From positions 1 through 64,000 of the forward strand of contig JABURQ010000044.1 in the NCBI GenBank assembly GCA_014762625.1: a DNA stretch of 64,000 nt, in the 5' to 3' direction. This DNA comes from Planctomycetaceae bacterium (lineage in GTDB: Bacteria; Planctomycetota; Planctomycetia; Planctomycetales; Planctomycetaceae). Positions within the stretch are counted from its first letter, which is position 1; each line of letters opens with the position of its first letter. Below are positions 38,000-47,853 of this stretch, piece after piece. The translations under genes and the position numbers were made by a program. Under the pieces are notes generated by a model. The model was not told where the DNA came from. It saw nothing but the letters and a program-made list of their open reading frames with translations, and did not search any database.

Positions 38000-38992
38000 A
38001 TGGATGTTACCAAAACACATCTCGCACACGATCTCGACCACAACAGCCCGCTGATCTCCTGCCGCTATCTTCCCGGCTCATCGAACACCGTTTTCGTGGG
38101 TTCGCAGGATTATTCCGTCTGGCGCTTCGATGTCTCCAGCAAAGCCAAAGTCGAATACAAATTCCCGGAGAAGACCTGGGTCCGCGGGATGGCGTTCGAT
38201 TCCGCCGGGAAGACGCTGATCACCGCCGGTTTCGACGGTCGATTGATCTGGTGGCCGACTGAGGGTGAAAATCCCGAACCGATCCGCGTGCTCGATGCCC
38301 ATAAGGGCTGGGCGCGGGCGGTCGTCGTCAGTCCCGATGACTCACTGGTGGCGTCGGTGGGGAACGATAGGGTGGTGCGTCTCTGGAATTTCTCCGACGG
38401 ATCGCTGGTCCGGGAGATGCCCGGGCACGAAGCGCATATCTACAACGTCGCTTTTCATCCCGACGGCAAGCATCTGGTGACGGGCGACCTCACGTGTCAG
38501 TTAATTGACTGGGACCTCGATACCGGGAAGCAACTTCGTTCCTGGCAAGCGGAGTCTCTGCAAAAATACGACAAAACCTTCAAAGCGATCATCGGCGGCT
38601 TCCGCAGTATGACGTTCAGTGAAGACGGACAATTCATCGCCGTCAGCGGCATCACCAACGTCTCGAACGCGTTTGCCGGTGTGGGCAATCCTTCCGTCGT
38701 GGTCTTCGACTGGGAGACTGGGAAACAGCAAATCGAACATCTCTCCTCGAAAAAAGTTCGCGGCGTCGCGTGGGGTGTGGAAATCCATCCGTCAGGTCTG
38801 CGTATCGCGACGGTTGGGGGGAGTGGCGGACATCTCTTTTTCTGGAAACCGGACGGAGCCGAAGAGTTCAGCACGCTCAAACTCAAACGGGACGGTCGCG
38901 ATCTCGATCTCGCACCCGATAATCTGCATCTGGCGGTCGCGCATTCAGACGGCCACCTCCGGATCTACAAAATGGATGCCAAGGACGCTTGA
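38000..38992 (+). CDS. WD40-repeat protein
   Basis: 330 residues, ATG at 38000, with GGGAG about 10 nt upstream. Seven-bladed propeller pattern: MAFDSAGKTLITAGFDGRLIWW, VVVSPDDSLVASVGNDRVVRLW, NVAFHPDGKHLVTGDLTCQLIDW, MTFSEDGQFIAVSGI and so on (each repeat given in part). The blades end in W-x-x-D/E or similar. No signal peptide or enzymatic domain; it is a cytosolic scaffold of unknown partner, preceded by a short own promoter region. Confidence 0.85.
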   Translation: MDVTKTHLAHDLDHNSPLISCRYLPGSSNTVFVGSQDYSVWRFDVSSKAKVEYKFPEKTWVRGMAFDSAGKTLITAGFDGRLIWWPTEGENPEPIRVLDAHKGWARAVVVSPDDSLVASVGNDRVVRLWNFSDGSLVREMPGHEAHIYNVAFHPDGKHLVTGDLTCQLIDWDLDTGKQLRSWQAESLQKYDKTFKAIIGGFRSMTFSEDGQFIAVSGITNVSNAFAGVGNPSVVVFDWETGKQQIEHLSSKKVRGVAWGVEIHPSGLRIATVGGSGGHLFFWKPDGAEEFSTLKLKRDGRDLDLAPDNLHLAVAHSDGHLRIYKMDAKDA

Positions 38993-39328
38993 AGCTTACC
39001 TCCTCGGCTATCAACTTTCGACTTAATGTGATCGGCGCTGCGCGATTCCCCCCAATCCATCTTCAAACTGCAAACGATCGATGAAGATCGGATATACGTT
39101 TGCAGAAATTTCGATGTCTTATTCCACCAGGCGTGAATTTTTTCGCTGCGAACCGCTACAGAAATGTCGGTTTCTTCTTTCTGCATTGCGATTTCACGGG
39201 GCCTTCATCATTTCTTGTTCTGCGGATACATACTGAGAACAAATCGAAGGCAAGCCTCGTGTTTTCGATTTCCTCCCTGAAATCTCCTTCCTCATTTTTC
39301 TTCCGGTTGAACTTACCAAAGGAATTCC
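38993..39328. other. intergenic region upstream of the pseudopilin-like cluster
   Basis: 336 bp. It probably holds the promoter of the 39329-43025 gene set. AAGGAA at 39319-39324 is the ribosome site for 39329. No gene or strong hairpin was seen; A/T-rich patches (GAAATTTCG, TTTTCTTCC) lie at 39100 and 39295. Confidence 0.5.
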
Positions 39329-40348
39329 ATGCCTACTAAACGAACTACTTTCAAAAAACACCAAGGTTTTACGTTGATCGAACTGCTGGTTGTGATCGCG
39401 ATAATTGCCGTCCTGGTCGCATTATTGCTCCCGGCCGTACAACAGGCTCGCGAAGCGGCCCGACGTTCGGATTGTAAAAACAAGCTGAAGCAGCTCGCCC
39501 TCGCCGTCCACAATTATCATGACACCTATCAGGTCTTCCCACCGGGGACGGTGAATGGGGCCGGACGTAGCGGGAGCCCTGATGATCCCAATGGTTGTCA
39601 CGGCGGCGGTCAACTGTGTATTGGCGGTCCCTGGAGTGTCTTGATCCTCCCTTACATGGATCAGGCTCCGCTCTTCCAACAGCATCAACAGATCGTTGAA
39701 GAACGTGCTGAAGCGGTCGACTGGTACGGCAACGGTTATTACACCAGTCAGAATATTGACATCGGGAGCAAGCGAGTCCCCTTCATGGATTGTGCCAGTC
39801 ACCCCAAAAACGATCAGCAAATGGCAAACGGTACGGGGTTGGAACATCTCGCGCGAGGGAACTACGCCGCCTGCTATGGATCGGGTGGTTACGGACAATC
39901 CTACACTGATAGCAAACTGACCGGTGGCATGTTTGGAAACAACTCGAACTACCGCATGGGAGACGTCGTTGATGGAACATCGAATACGGTCATGCTGAGC
40001 GAATTGAAATACCGCAAACCGGGAACCAATAGTACGGGTGACATCCGTGGAACCTGGGCCTATGGATCGATGGGGGCGAATATCTTCAGCACCTTTACCG
40101 GCCCGAACAGTAATGTCTACGACCGTATCTGGGGTTGCCGCCACGTTCCCGATATGCCCTGCGGCGGAAGTACGAGCGATGGAGGAACGTATCAAAATCT
40201 GTACGCGGCGGCACGTTCTTACCATACGGGCGGGGTACACGTTGCCCTGGGTGACGGTTCCGTTCGCTTCGTGAGCGAAAACATTGACCTCGGTACCTGG
40301 CACGCGCTCGGGACCCGTTTTGGAGGAGAAGTTGTGGGTGAATTCTGA
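39329..40348 (+). CDS. DUF1559 protein with type IV pilin-like N-terminus
   Basis: 339 residues. The class III/pseudopilin signal is plain: KHQGFTLIELLVVIAIIA, cut before Phe by a prepilin peptidase, then a long hydrophobic helix and QQAREAARRSDCKNKLKQLALA. The rest matches planctomycete DUF1559 (SBP_bac_10) proteins, ending VHVALGDGSVRFVSEN. Such proteins are very numerous in planctomycetes and look like secretion-system or surface pseudopilins. It heads a same-strand set of four genes. Confidence 0.92.
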   Translation: MPTKRTTFKKHQGFTLIELLVVIAIIAVLVALLLPAVQQAREAARRSDCKNKLKQLALAVHNYHDTYQVFPPGTVNGAGRSGSPDDPNGCHGGGQLCIGGPWSVLILPYMDQAPLFQQHQQIVEERAEAVDWYGNGYYTSQNIDIGSKRVPFMDCASHPKNDQQMANGTGLEHLARGNYAACYGSGGYGQSYTDSKLTGGMFGNNSNYRMGDVVDGTSNTVMLSELKYRKPGTNSTGDIRGTWAYGSMGANIFSTFTGPNSNVYDRIWGCRHVPDMPCGGSTSDGGTYQNLYAAARSYHTGGVHVALGDGSVRFVSENIDLGTWHALGTRFGGEVVGEF

Positions 40349-40438
40349 GAATTCGTTCGCCACGTTGATCCAAATTCCATGACCCCGCTTTCCTGAGGAA
40401 AGTGGGGCTTCCTTACTCCACGACTATCACCGGTGACT

Positions 40439-40918
40439 ATGATGAAACGACAGATATGTTTTGCAGTCAACTTATCTATTTTATGTGTTTGTTTGGGATG
40501 CGGCGACGGAAACCCGGATGTCTATCCGGTCACCGGAAAACTGCTGTATGAAGGGGAGCCGATGCCGATGGGGGCCACGGTCACATTCATCCCCATCAAC
40601 GACAGTACGGGAGTCTCCACCAGCGGCATGGTCGATGCCGAGGGCAATATCGATATCACGACCTTCGAAGACCAGACGGGCCTGGTTCCTGGAGAATATC
40701 GCGTGATCGTGTATCAGATCGTGGAAAAAGAACCCGATCAGGTAGGTGAAGATGGCGAAATCCGTCCCCCGGTGGATGCAGATTTCACGGTTGTCGCCCC
40801 CAAAGATCAAATCCCAGAGATCTACGGCGATCACATGCGTTCTCCGCTCACCATCACCGTCAATGCCGAAGAGACCGACCTGGGAACCATCGATCTGAAA
40901 GCGAACCCGGACGCGTGA
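40439..40918 (+). CDS. putative lipoprotein, carboxypeptidase-regulatory-like domain
   Basis: 159 residues from ATG at 40439 (a GTG at 40433 is also in frame). A lipobox is visible at LCVCLGCGDGN. The mature part reads VYPVTGKLLYEGEPMPMGATVTF and TTFEDQTGLVPGEYRVIVY, the pattern of small Ig-like carboxypeptidase regulatory-like domains that follow DUF1559 genes in planctomycetes. Asp/Glu-rich loops suggest calcium binding or protein contacts. It lies 90 bp after the DUF1559 gene. Confidence 0.78.
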   Translation: MMKRQICFAVNLSILCVCLGCGDGNPDVYPVTGKLLYEGEPMPMGATVTFIPINDSTGVSTSGMVDAEGNIDITTFEDQTGLVPGEYRVIVYQIVEKEPDQVGEDGEIRPPVDADFTVVAPKDQIPEIYGDHMRSPLTITVNAEETDLGTIDLKANPDA

Positions 40919-40943
40919 TCCTTTCACGCCAGATTTGATTGTT

Positions 40944-41945
40944 ATGAGTGTTTCCACAATCCCGCAACAGATTTCCTCTTCGGAGGCGACGACTGCGAAA
41001 GCAAAATCAGGTCAGTGGATTCTGGGGCCGGGATTCGACCTGTTATTCATCATGAATCTGATGTGGCCGTTGCTGTTCTGGATCGGCTTCGAGTCAGATT
41101 TGGCCGGGCACTCCTCGTTACAGTTCTGGCAGATTTATTTCGTGACGACGCCTCACCGCTGGATCACGTTGTTCATTGTGTTGGGAGACTGGAATCGGTT
41201 TCGCGAACGACAAACGATGTTTCTGACTCTGGGAGCGGCGATCGTCGCGATCTGTTTACTGGTGCGTGGTTTGACCGGCACAATGACATGTCTGTTAGCC
41301 GTCGATTACCTTTGGAATGCGTGGCACTTCGCCTCTCAACACCACGGGATCTATCGCATCTATCAACGGAAAGCGGATCCCGGTTGTGGATCGGATCCCG
41401 CCCAGAAGTGGGTCTTTCGATTGCCTCTGCTGTATATCATTTCCCGAATTGTCGGTTGGAGCTGGCAATTTGAAACACTCGATCGGGCGTTTCTCCAACT
41501 CGATTATGCCGTGGGAGGACTTCTGGTGATCATGATGGCGGCGGTCTGGTTCAAACCGCGAGCTTCCTGGGCGCAAATCGGTTACTTGACCAGCGTGCTT
41601 ACGCTGTATCTGGCGTTACTGGCGGCGGTTCATTATTCCCGTCCCGATATGGTCCTCGTGCTTTCGACCTGCTCGGCCCTGTTCCACGCGACGGAATATC
41701 TCGCGGTCATCAGTTGGAATGTGAAGGACCGGGAGGCCAAAGAACAATCGACTGGGCCGGTGCGAAATTTCGCTCCGATCTGGCTATTCTTTCTCGCCAT
41801 GTTCGTCGTGGCGTTGGGAATTGCCGGCTGGTACGCCGACAAATACTGGTTGAAAGTCTGGGTCACCTTGAATGTGATCATGGCGTTTCTGCATTATTCC
41901 TACGACGGCTTGATCTGGCGTCGCCGCCCCGCACCCCAAACGTGA
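40944..41945 (+). CDS. His-rich polytopic membrane protein of unknown function
   Basis: 333 residues from ATG at 40944, with about eight or nine hydrophobic helices. Histidines cluster within helices: NAWHFASQHHGIYRIY, ALFHATEYLAVISWN and FLHYSYDGLIW, and an early TTPHRWIT. The pattern suggests an intramembrane metal site, loosely like Brp/Blh-type carotenoid oxygenases or membrane desaturases, but I cannot claim a family. It follows the lipoprotein gene by 25 bp and precedes a TPR protein by 6 bp. Confidence 0.72.
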   Translation: MSVSTIPQQISSSEATTAKAKSGQWILGPGFDLLFIMNLMWPLLFWIGFESDLAGHSSLQFWQIYFVTTPHRWITLFIVLGDWNRFRERQTMFLTLGAAIVAICLLVRGLTGTMTCLLAVDYLWNAWHFASQHHGIYRIYQRKADPGCGSDPAQKWVFRLPLLYIISRIVGWSWQFETLDRAFLQLDYAVGGLLVIMMAAVWFKPRASWAQIGYLTSVLTLYLALLAAVHYSRPDMVLVLSTCSALFHATEYLAVISWNVKDREAKEQSTGPVRNFAPIWLFFLAMFVVALGIAGWYADKYWLKVWVTLNVIMAFLHYSYDGLIWRRRPAPQT

Positions 41946-41951
41946 GCCTCA

Positions 41952-43025
41952 ATGTTTTCTTTTTTGGACACATTTCCTGACCTCCGCGTGATCGCCTTGC
42001 TGGCGGCGGCCCCGCTCGCCTGGCGAATCGGTCAAACAATCCCCGCACGCCTGGGACGAATTTCCGTGGTTCTCTCGGCGGGACTCAGTTTATTCCTGGC
42101 GAGTATTTCGGACCTCTGGATGAGCTCCCAGTCGGGAGAGACGTTGTGGCCGAGCGTTCTGCAACAGTCGTTGGTCTATCTCCCTCTTGCGTTGAGCGCT
42201 TCGCTGCTGGTCCGCATGATTCGAGCCTCTCGTGAGAAATCCAACACTCCCCAACCGTCATCGCAAACAGTCTGGCTCTGGAGTTCTTTGATTCTCTTAG
42301 CCCTCATTCCCGCCGGCGTTTATCGATTGGCTCGCATCTCCCAGACGACCGATCGCTTACAGGAACTCCAGTCACAATCGCGGATCGGAGAATTTGTCGC
42401 GCTGAGTCAGGAGTTAATCACCATCGCGCCCGCGGTTTCTTTTCAGGACCAACCGCTCGCAGAAGTCTTACCCCCCACCGAACTTCAACTGCAGTCGATG
42501 ACCGCAGCCTTGTCGCAGGTGCAGGATCGCTACCAGAAAGGACGATTGCTGGCGATGTTGGGGCGACGGGACGAAGCTCTCGATGTACTCGATCTCGATC
42601 CATCCCGCGAGGAGAATCCCGCCGAAGTCTGTTTGCTGGCGGGAACGATCTACGAGCACAACGCCGACTGGAGCAAGAGTCGTGTCTGGTATGAACGCGC
42701 CCGTCAGCAACTTAAACAAAGTAATTCGACCAAGTCCTCACTGTGGGCGACTGCGTATCGTGGGCTGGGATTCTCTCATCGTAAACAAGGTCATAACCGC
42801 GCCGCGGAAGCCGCGTATCTGAAGCTGCTGGAACTGGAACCGACCGCGGAAACCCATTTCCTGCTGGCGCAATTCTATGAAAATGCCCAGGCCGGTGAAA
42901 AATCAGCCTTCCATCTGCAGCAAGCTGTCGCGCTGAATGCGGAAAAGTTTCGACCTTTGGCCGCCGATCTGAAAGCCAAACTCCAGTCGCACCAGTTCAG
43001 TTGTTTTCAAATCTGGCGCGACTGA
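41952..43025 (+). CDS. membrane protein with C-terminal TPR repeats
   Basis: 357 residues, starting 6 bp after the previous stop. Three N-terminal membrane helices (for example VIALLAAAPLAWRIG and WLWSSLILLALIPAGVYRL) are followed by a soluble helical part with tetratricopeptide repeats, e.g. AYRGLGFSHRKQGHNRAAEAAY and THFLLAQFYENAQAGEKSAF. It likely scaffolds the membrane protein encoded just upstream. Function unknown. Confidence 0.78.
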   Translation: MFSFLDTFPDLRVIALLAAAPLAWRIGQTIPARLGRISVVLSAGLSLFLASISDLWMSSQSGETLWPSVLQQSLVYLPLALSASLLVRMIRASREKSNTPQPSSQTVWLWSSLILLALIPAGVYRLARISQTTDRLQELQSQSRIGEFVALSQELITIAPAVSFQDQPLAEVLPPTELQLQSMTAALSQVQDRYQKGRLLAMLGRRDEALDVLDLDPSREENPAEVCLLAGTIYEHNADWSKSRVWYERARQQLKQSNSTKSSLWATAYRGLGFSHRKQGHNRAAEAAYLKLLELEPTAETHFLLAQFYENAQAGEKSAFHLQQAVALNAEKFRPLAADLKAKLQSHQFSCFQIWRD

Positions 43026-43334
43026 CGTCCCCTGGCCCAACATCGCCGATAAATCCGTCTGCTCTGGTTGAAAATGGAGCCTATCCCCGCTGAGCACAAA
43101 AAAACCGAAGTGGTAGGCTCCACTTCGGCGGAATCAGAAAGGAAGTGTCTGGGTGGGTCTCTAAGCCTCCCGGGAGAACTCCTTATGAGAAATCTTTGAG
43201 TGTGACTCCCGGAGTAGTGTTTTTATAACATTCTGTCTTCGTCGGTTCAAAATTATTTTGAGTTGTTCACATTTCTTCCGGGACTGTCCATAATAGAGAG
43301 TCCTGCCTCAACTGCCTCCAGATTCCGAGTTGAT
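43026..43334. other. intergenic region before the first PSD1 gene
   Basis: 309 bp. It holds a 9-bp perfect hairpin (43105-43128) and two near-identical palindromic words, CTCCCGGGAG at 43167-43176 and ACTCCCGGAGT at about 43205-43215. The latter could be regulator sites for the PSD1 gene. No ORF was seen. Confidence 0.55.
43105..43128. terminator. hairpin after the TPR gene
   Basis: CCGAAGTGG (43105-43113) pairs with CCACTTCGG (43120-43128) around TAGGCT. On the + strand no T-run follows; on the - strand seven T follow. It may end the rightward operon or be a bidirectional element. Confidence 0.5.
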
Positions 43335-46300
43335 ATGAACTTGCGTCTCCTGCTCTCCATGATGGTTGTGTCTCTCTCCTGTGGTTTTTCCGTGAGTGCG
43401 GAGGAATCTGCGCCTGATTTCACGCGCGATATTCTCCCCATTTTTGATGCGCGCTGCACTTACTGTCACGGCGAAGATGAACAGAAGGGGGGACTCAGTC
43501 TTCACGAACTCGGGCATCTGAAACGGGGTGGTGATCGAGCGGTCCCCGTGGTGCCGGGGAAGAGTGAGGAAAGCCTGTTGTACAAAGCGTTGGTGGAAGA
43601 CGGCGACCTGCCGCGTATGCCGCTTGAGGATGACCCACTCTCTGCCGAAGAGATTGATCTCATCAAGCGCTGGATCGACGCCGGTGCTCCGGGTTGGAAA
43701 GAAACCCCGGTCGCCGAACGGATCGTGAAAACTGATCACTGGTCGTTTCAGCCGATTGTGCGTCCCGTTCCGCCGCGGCTCGACGATCCATCGCTCGTCG
43801 AGAATCCGATCGATCGCTTCATCCAACACAAACTCGCGCAGGAAGGGCTCTCCCCTGCACCCGCAGCCGACCGGCGTACGTTGATCCGACGGCTCTCACT
43901 CGATTTACTCGGATTGCTGCCCGAACCTGCCGAGGTTGAGCATTTCGTCAACGATACTCGTCCTGACGCTTATGAGCGGTTGGTCGATCGTCTGCTTGAT
44001 TCGCCTCACTTCGGAGAGCGCTGGGGGCGGCACTGGCTCGATGCAGCCCGCTACGCCGACTCGAATGGTTACACGATCGACGGAGCCCGCAGTATCTGGC
44101 CGTATCGCGACTGGGTGATTGAAGCCTTCAATCGCGACTTGCCGTTCGATCGATTCATCATCGAGCAGTTGGCGGGTGATTTGCTTCCCGAGCCTTCGCG
44201 GGAACAGCTGGTCGCGACCGGCTTTCATCGCAACACGCTCATCAACGAAGAAGGCGGCACCGACAAAGAGCAATTTCGCGTCGAAGCGGTCGTGGATCGA
44301 GTCTCCACCACGGGAACGGTCCTGCTCGGCCTCACTGTGGGATGTGCCCAATGTCATACGCACAAATACGATCCGATCACTCAACGCGAATTCTATGAAC
44401 TATTCGCCGTTTTCAATCAATGCGACGAACCGTATCTCGACTTGCCGACCGACGAGCAATCCACCAAAAAGCAGGAACTTTCCGCGAAAGTCGCCGACGC
44501 GAAACAAGCCCTTAAAGATTACACCTCCGCTCCGGAACAGGATGCGAAAGTCACCGAGTCCCGGAAAGAAATTGAAGCCTGGCTGGCTTCTTCCGAACGA
44601 TTCTGGAAAGAGACGGAACTGTCCAAAGTTTCGGCCCAGGGAAGTACACAATTCGAAGATCTCGGCGACCGTTCCTGGCTGGTCCTCGAACCTGAAAATC
44701 ACGAAACCTACATCCTGGAATTCGAGGCGGATGTCTCGATACTGAGCGGGCTGCGACTCGAAGCGCTCACCCACGAGCGGATTCCCAACAAGGGACCTGG
44801 TTACACGCCGCACGGGAATTTCACGCTCAATAACGTCCGTCTGGAAAAAGCGGACGGCACGGAAATTCCCCTCGTTCGGGCGGTGGCCGATCATTCGCAG
44901 GGAGGCGGTGAGGCGCTGAACGCGATCGATGATGATCCAAAGTCGTTCTGGGCCATCAATGGCGATAAAGCCCATACTCCCAAGGAGATACAGTTCGAGC
45001 TCGGCGAAGATGTTACCGTCACCCAAGGAACCAAACTCCGTCTGATTCTGGAACAGGCGTACGGCTCGGCGCCGTATGTGATCGGTCGCTTCCGGGTCTC
45101 CCAGACCTCGGCTCCGCGAGATTACCTGCAAATCGCCCTGCTCGACCGTCGCCAATGGGAACAGGATTCCGAATTCAATCCGAAGAAACATGCGGAAGTC
45201 TGGCAGAAACTTCAGGAACTCGACCCCGAACGAAAACGGCTCGAACAAGCCGTCAAATCCGCCGAAGCGGAACTGAAAAACCTAAACGCTCGGGTCGCCA
45301 GGACCATGATCCTGCGACAGCGGACGGAACTCCGCACGACTCACGTCCATATTCGCGGCGATTTTCTCCGCAAGGGAATTGAAGTCCAACCGAACGTGCC
45401 GGCGGTGCTACACGATCTGCCGGAAGGAGTCGATGCCCCCAATCGCCTGGAGTTTGCGCGGTGGCTGATGTCGCCCGAAAATCCACTGACGGCCCGCGTG
45501 ACCGTGAATCGATTCTGGCAACGGCTGTTCGGGTTGGGAATCGTCGAAACGGAGAACGATTTCGGGATACAAGGCTCTCTGCCTTCTCATCCAGAACTGC
45601 TCGACTGGTTGGCCGTGGAATTCATCGAGCAGGACTGGAGTGTCAAAGCGATTCTGAAAACGATCGTGATGTCACACACTTATCGGCAGTCGTCGAATTT
45701 GCGTCCGGAGTTGCAGCAACAGGATCCTCGCAACCGACTGCTGGCTCGTCAGTCTCGCGTTCGTCTGGAAGCGGAAATCATCCGGGATGTCGCCCTGGAT
45801 GCTGCCGGGCTGCTCTCGTCCAAAATGGGCGGACCGGGTGTCTATCCACCTCAACCGGAAGGGATCTACGTTCTGACTCAAGTTAAGAAACGGTGGGACA
45901 CCGATACCGATGAAGATCGTTACCGTCGCGGTATTTACACCTACCTCTGGCGTTCGAGTCCGTATCCGTTTTTGCCGACCTTCGACGCTCCCTCCCCGAC
46001 GATGGCGTGTACCCGTCGGGCTCGTTCCAATACACCCTTGCAGGCGCTCACTCTGGCGAACGACGCCGCCTTTGTCGAGATGGCGAAAGGTTTGGCTCAA
46101 CGGATCCTCGCAGAAGGTCCCGATTATCAGGAAGGTCGAATCCGCTACGCGTGGGAAGTCTGCTTCTCCCGAGAACCAACCGAAGACGAACTCAACCGCC
46201 TGTCGCAATTCGTCAGCCGACAAAAAGAACAGCTCAACAATTCAGAGGCCGCAACCGCACTCGCCAACGCGATTGACGTCGAAGAGATCGACCAGACCGA

Positions 46301-46367
46301 TAAAGCCGCCTGGCTGTTGACGGCTCGCGTGCTGATGAACCTCGATGAATTTATTACCCGTGAATAA
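43335..46367 (+). CDS. planctomycete cytochrome-c-like PSCyt1/PSCyt2/PSD1 domain protein
   Basis: 1010 residues from ATG at 43335 (an upstream ATG at 43263 adds 24 unlikely residues). After a signal peptide, C41-x-x-C44-H45 (CTYCHGEDEQKGG) is a heme-binding type motif (PSCyt1). A DUF1549-like region (about 135-370, with RLSLDLLGLLPEPAEVEHFV and RWGRHWLDAARYADSNG) and a coiled-coil middle follow. The C-terminal DUF1553 region starts near EFARWLMSPENPLTARV. Members are exported and thought to work in polysaccharide or redox processes; the exact role is not established. Forms a pair with the DUF1501 gene 12 bp downstream. Confidence 0.93.
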   Translation: MNLRLLLSMMVVSLSCGFSVSAEESAPDFTRDILPIFDARCTYCHGEDEQKGGLSLHELGHLKRGGDRAVPVVPGKSEESLLYKALVEDGDLPRMPLEDDPLSAEEIDLIKRWIDAGAPGWKETPVAERIVKTDHWSFQPIVRPVPPRLDDPSLVENPIDRFIQHKLAQEGLSPAPAADRRTLIRRLSLDLLGLLPEPAEVEHFVNDTRPDAYERLVDRLLDSPHFGERWGRHWLDAARYADSNGYTIDGARSIWPYRDWVIEAFNRDLPFDRFIIEQLAGDLLPEPSREQLVATGFHRNTLINEEGGTDKEQFRVEAVVDRVSTTGTVLLGLTVGCAQCHTHKYDPITQREFYELFAVFNQCDEPYLDLPTDEQSTKKQELSAKVADAKQALKDYTSAPEQDAKVTESRKEIEAWLASSERFWKETELSKVSAQGSTQFEDLGDRSWLVLEPENHETYILEFEADVSILSGLRLEALTHERIPNKGPGYTPHGNFTLNNVRLEKADGTEIPLVRAVADHSQGGGEALNAIDDDPKSFWAINGDKAHTPKEIQFELGEDVTVTQGTKLRLILEQAYGSAPYVIGRFRVSQTSAPRDYLQIALLDRRQWEQDSEFNPKKHAEVWQKLQELDPERKRLEQAVKSAEAELKNLNARVARTMILRQRTELRTTHVHIRGDFLRKGIEVQPNVPAVLHDLPEGVDAPNRLEFARWLMSPENPLTARVTVNRFWQRLFGLGIVETENDFGIQGSLPSHPELLDWLAVEFIEQDWSVKAILKTIVMSHTYRQSSNLRPELQQQDPRNRLLARQSRVRLEAEIIRDVALDAAGLLSSKMGGPGVYPPQPEGIYVLTQVKKRWDTDTDEDRYRRGIYTYLWRSSPYPFLPTFDAPSPTMACTRRARSNTPLQALTLANDAAFVEMAKGLAQRILAEGPDYQEGRIRYAWEVCFSREPTEDELNRLSQFVSRQKEQLNNSEAATALANAIDVEEIDQTDKAAWLLTARVLMNLDEFITRE

Positions 46368-46379
46368 CGGACCTGTGAT

Positions 46380-47825
46380 ATGAACGACTCACCACTCGAA
46401 CAAGCTCAATTGCGAGACATCACCCGCCGGCATTTCTTTTCCGATTGTCGCGTCGGACTGGGAGGTCTCGCGCTGGCCAATATGCTCGGCGAGCAATCGC
46501 TGTTCGCGAAGAACGACCGGAGCACGAATCCGCTGGCTCCACAGCAGCCCCATTTCCCCCCCAAAGTGAAGAACGTTATCTATCTCTTCATGGCGGGAGG
46601 ACCGAGTCAGTTTGAGTTGTTCAATCCAAAACCGAAACTCGCCGAACTGCACGGCAAGATCATTCCCGAATCGTTTGTGGAAGGGAAACGGTTTGCGTTT
46701 TTGAAGAAGGACGCCCAGCTTCTCGGTCCCCGTTACCAATTCAAACAGTACGGCGAATCGGGCCGGACGATGTCGGAACTGCTCCCGTATATGTCGGAGA
46801 TTGTCGACGATGTCGCATTTATCAACACGATGAAAACGGATGTCTTCAATCACGGTCCCGCGAAGCTGTTTACCAATACCGGCTCGCCTCAATTCGGTCG
46901 TCCGAGTATGGGGGCGTGGGTGACGTACGGCATCGGCAGCGAATCGCAATCGCTGCCGGGATTCGTCGTGTTGCAATCGGGACCGCGAGGGCCGCGCGGC
47001 GGGACTCCTCTCTGGGGAAGTGGTTTTTTACCGACCTCGTATCAAGGCGTTCCGTTCCTGAACGGGAAAGATCCGATTCTGAATCTCTCCTCCCCGGAAG
47101 GGATTTCTCCTGAGCAGCAGGGTGATTTTGTCGGCGCGGTGAAAGACTTGAATTCGCTGCGATTGTCGGCAACGAACGACCCGGAAATTTCGACGCGTAT
47201 CTCTTCTTACGAGATGGCCTATCGGATGCAAACGAGCGCTCCTGAGTTGATGGACCTTTCCGGAGAAACGAAGGAGACGCTCGACATGTACGGCGTCGAT
47301 CCGAACAAGCCGTCTTTCGCCCGCAATTGTTTATATGCGCGTCGACTGATTGAAAAAGGGGTTCGCTTCGTGCAGCTTTATCACACCGACTGGGATCATC
47401 ACGGCGGCGGACAAAACCTGGAAAAGAATCTGCCGGCAGTCGTCAAACAGGTCGATCAATCATCGTCGGCATTGATCAAGGATTTGAAACAGCGCGGTCT
47501 GCTCAAAGATACGCTGGTCGTCTGGAGCGGCGAATTCGGTCGCACACCTCAGGGAGAACCGCGCGATACGACCGGTCGCGATCATCACATCGATGCTTAC
47601 ACGCTCTGGATGGCGGGGGGGGGCGTGAAGCCGGGCGTCAGCATCGGCGAGACGGACGAGATCGGTTACGAAGCGATCGAAGATCCGGTCCACGTTCACG
47701 ATTTGCAGGCGACGATTTTGCATCTGTTGGGACTCGATCATAAGCGGTTGACTTTCCGCTTTCAGGGACGCGATTTCCGTCTCACCGATGTGCACGGTCA
47801 CGTGGTGGATAAGATCCTCGCCTGA
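46380..47825 (+). CDS. DUF1501 protein, Tat-exported, alkaline-phosphatase/sulfatase-like fold
   Basis: 481 residues. Twin-arginine signal DITRRHFFSDCRVGLGG precedes a hydrophobic stretch, so it is exported folded. The body contains YLFMAGGPSQFELFNPKP, SELLPYMSEIVDD and VVWSGEFGRTPQG with the conserved acidic and His residues (GRDHH) of the DUF1501 family, related to phosphatases/sulfatases. Always found next to PSD1 genes in planctomycetes; here 12 bp after one. Enzymatic activity and substrate are unproven. Confidence 0.92.
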   Translation: MNDSPLEQAQLRDITRRHFFSDCRVGLGGLALANMLGEQSLFAKNDRSTNPLAPQQPHFPPKVKNVIYLFMAGGPSQFELFNPKPKLAELHGKIIPESFVEGKRFAFLKKDAQLLGPRYQFKQYGESGRTMSELLPYMSEIVDDVAFINTMKTDVFNHGPAKLFTNTGSPQFGRPSMGAWVTYGIGSESQSLPGFVVLQSGPRGPRGGTPLWGSGFLPTSYQGVPFLNGKDPILNLSSPEGISPEQQGDFVGAVKDLNSLRLSATNDPEISTRISSYEMAYRMQTSAPELMDLSGETKETLDMYGVDPNKPSFARNCLYARRLIEKGVRFVQLYHTDWDHHGGGQNLEKNLPAVVKQVDQSSSALIKDLKQRGLLKDTLVVWSGEFGRTPQGEPRDTTGRDHHIDAYTLWMAGGGVKPGVSIGETDEIGYEAIEDPVHVHDLQATILHLLGLDHKRLTFRFQGRDFRLTDVHGHVVDKILA

Positions 47826-47853
47826 CCGAGAAAGCTGCTTTCCATCAACCCAT

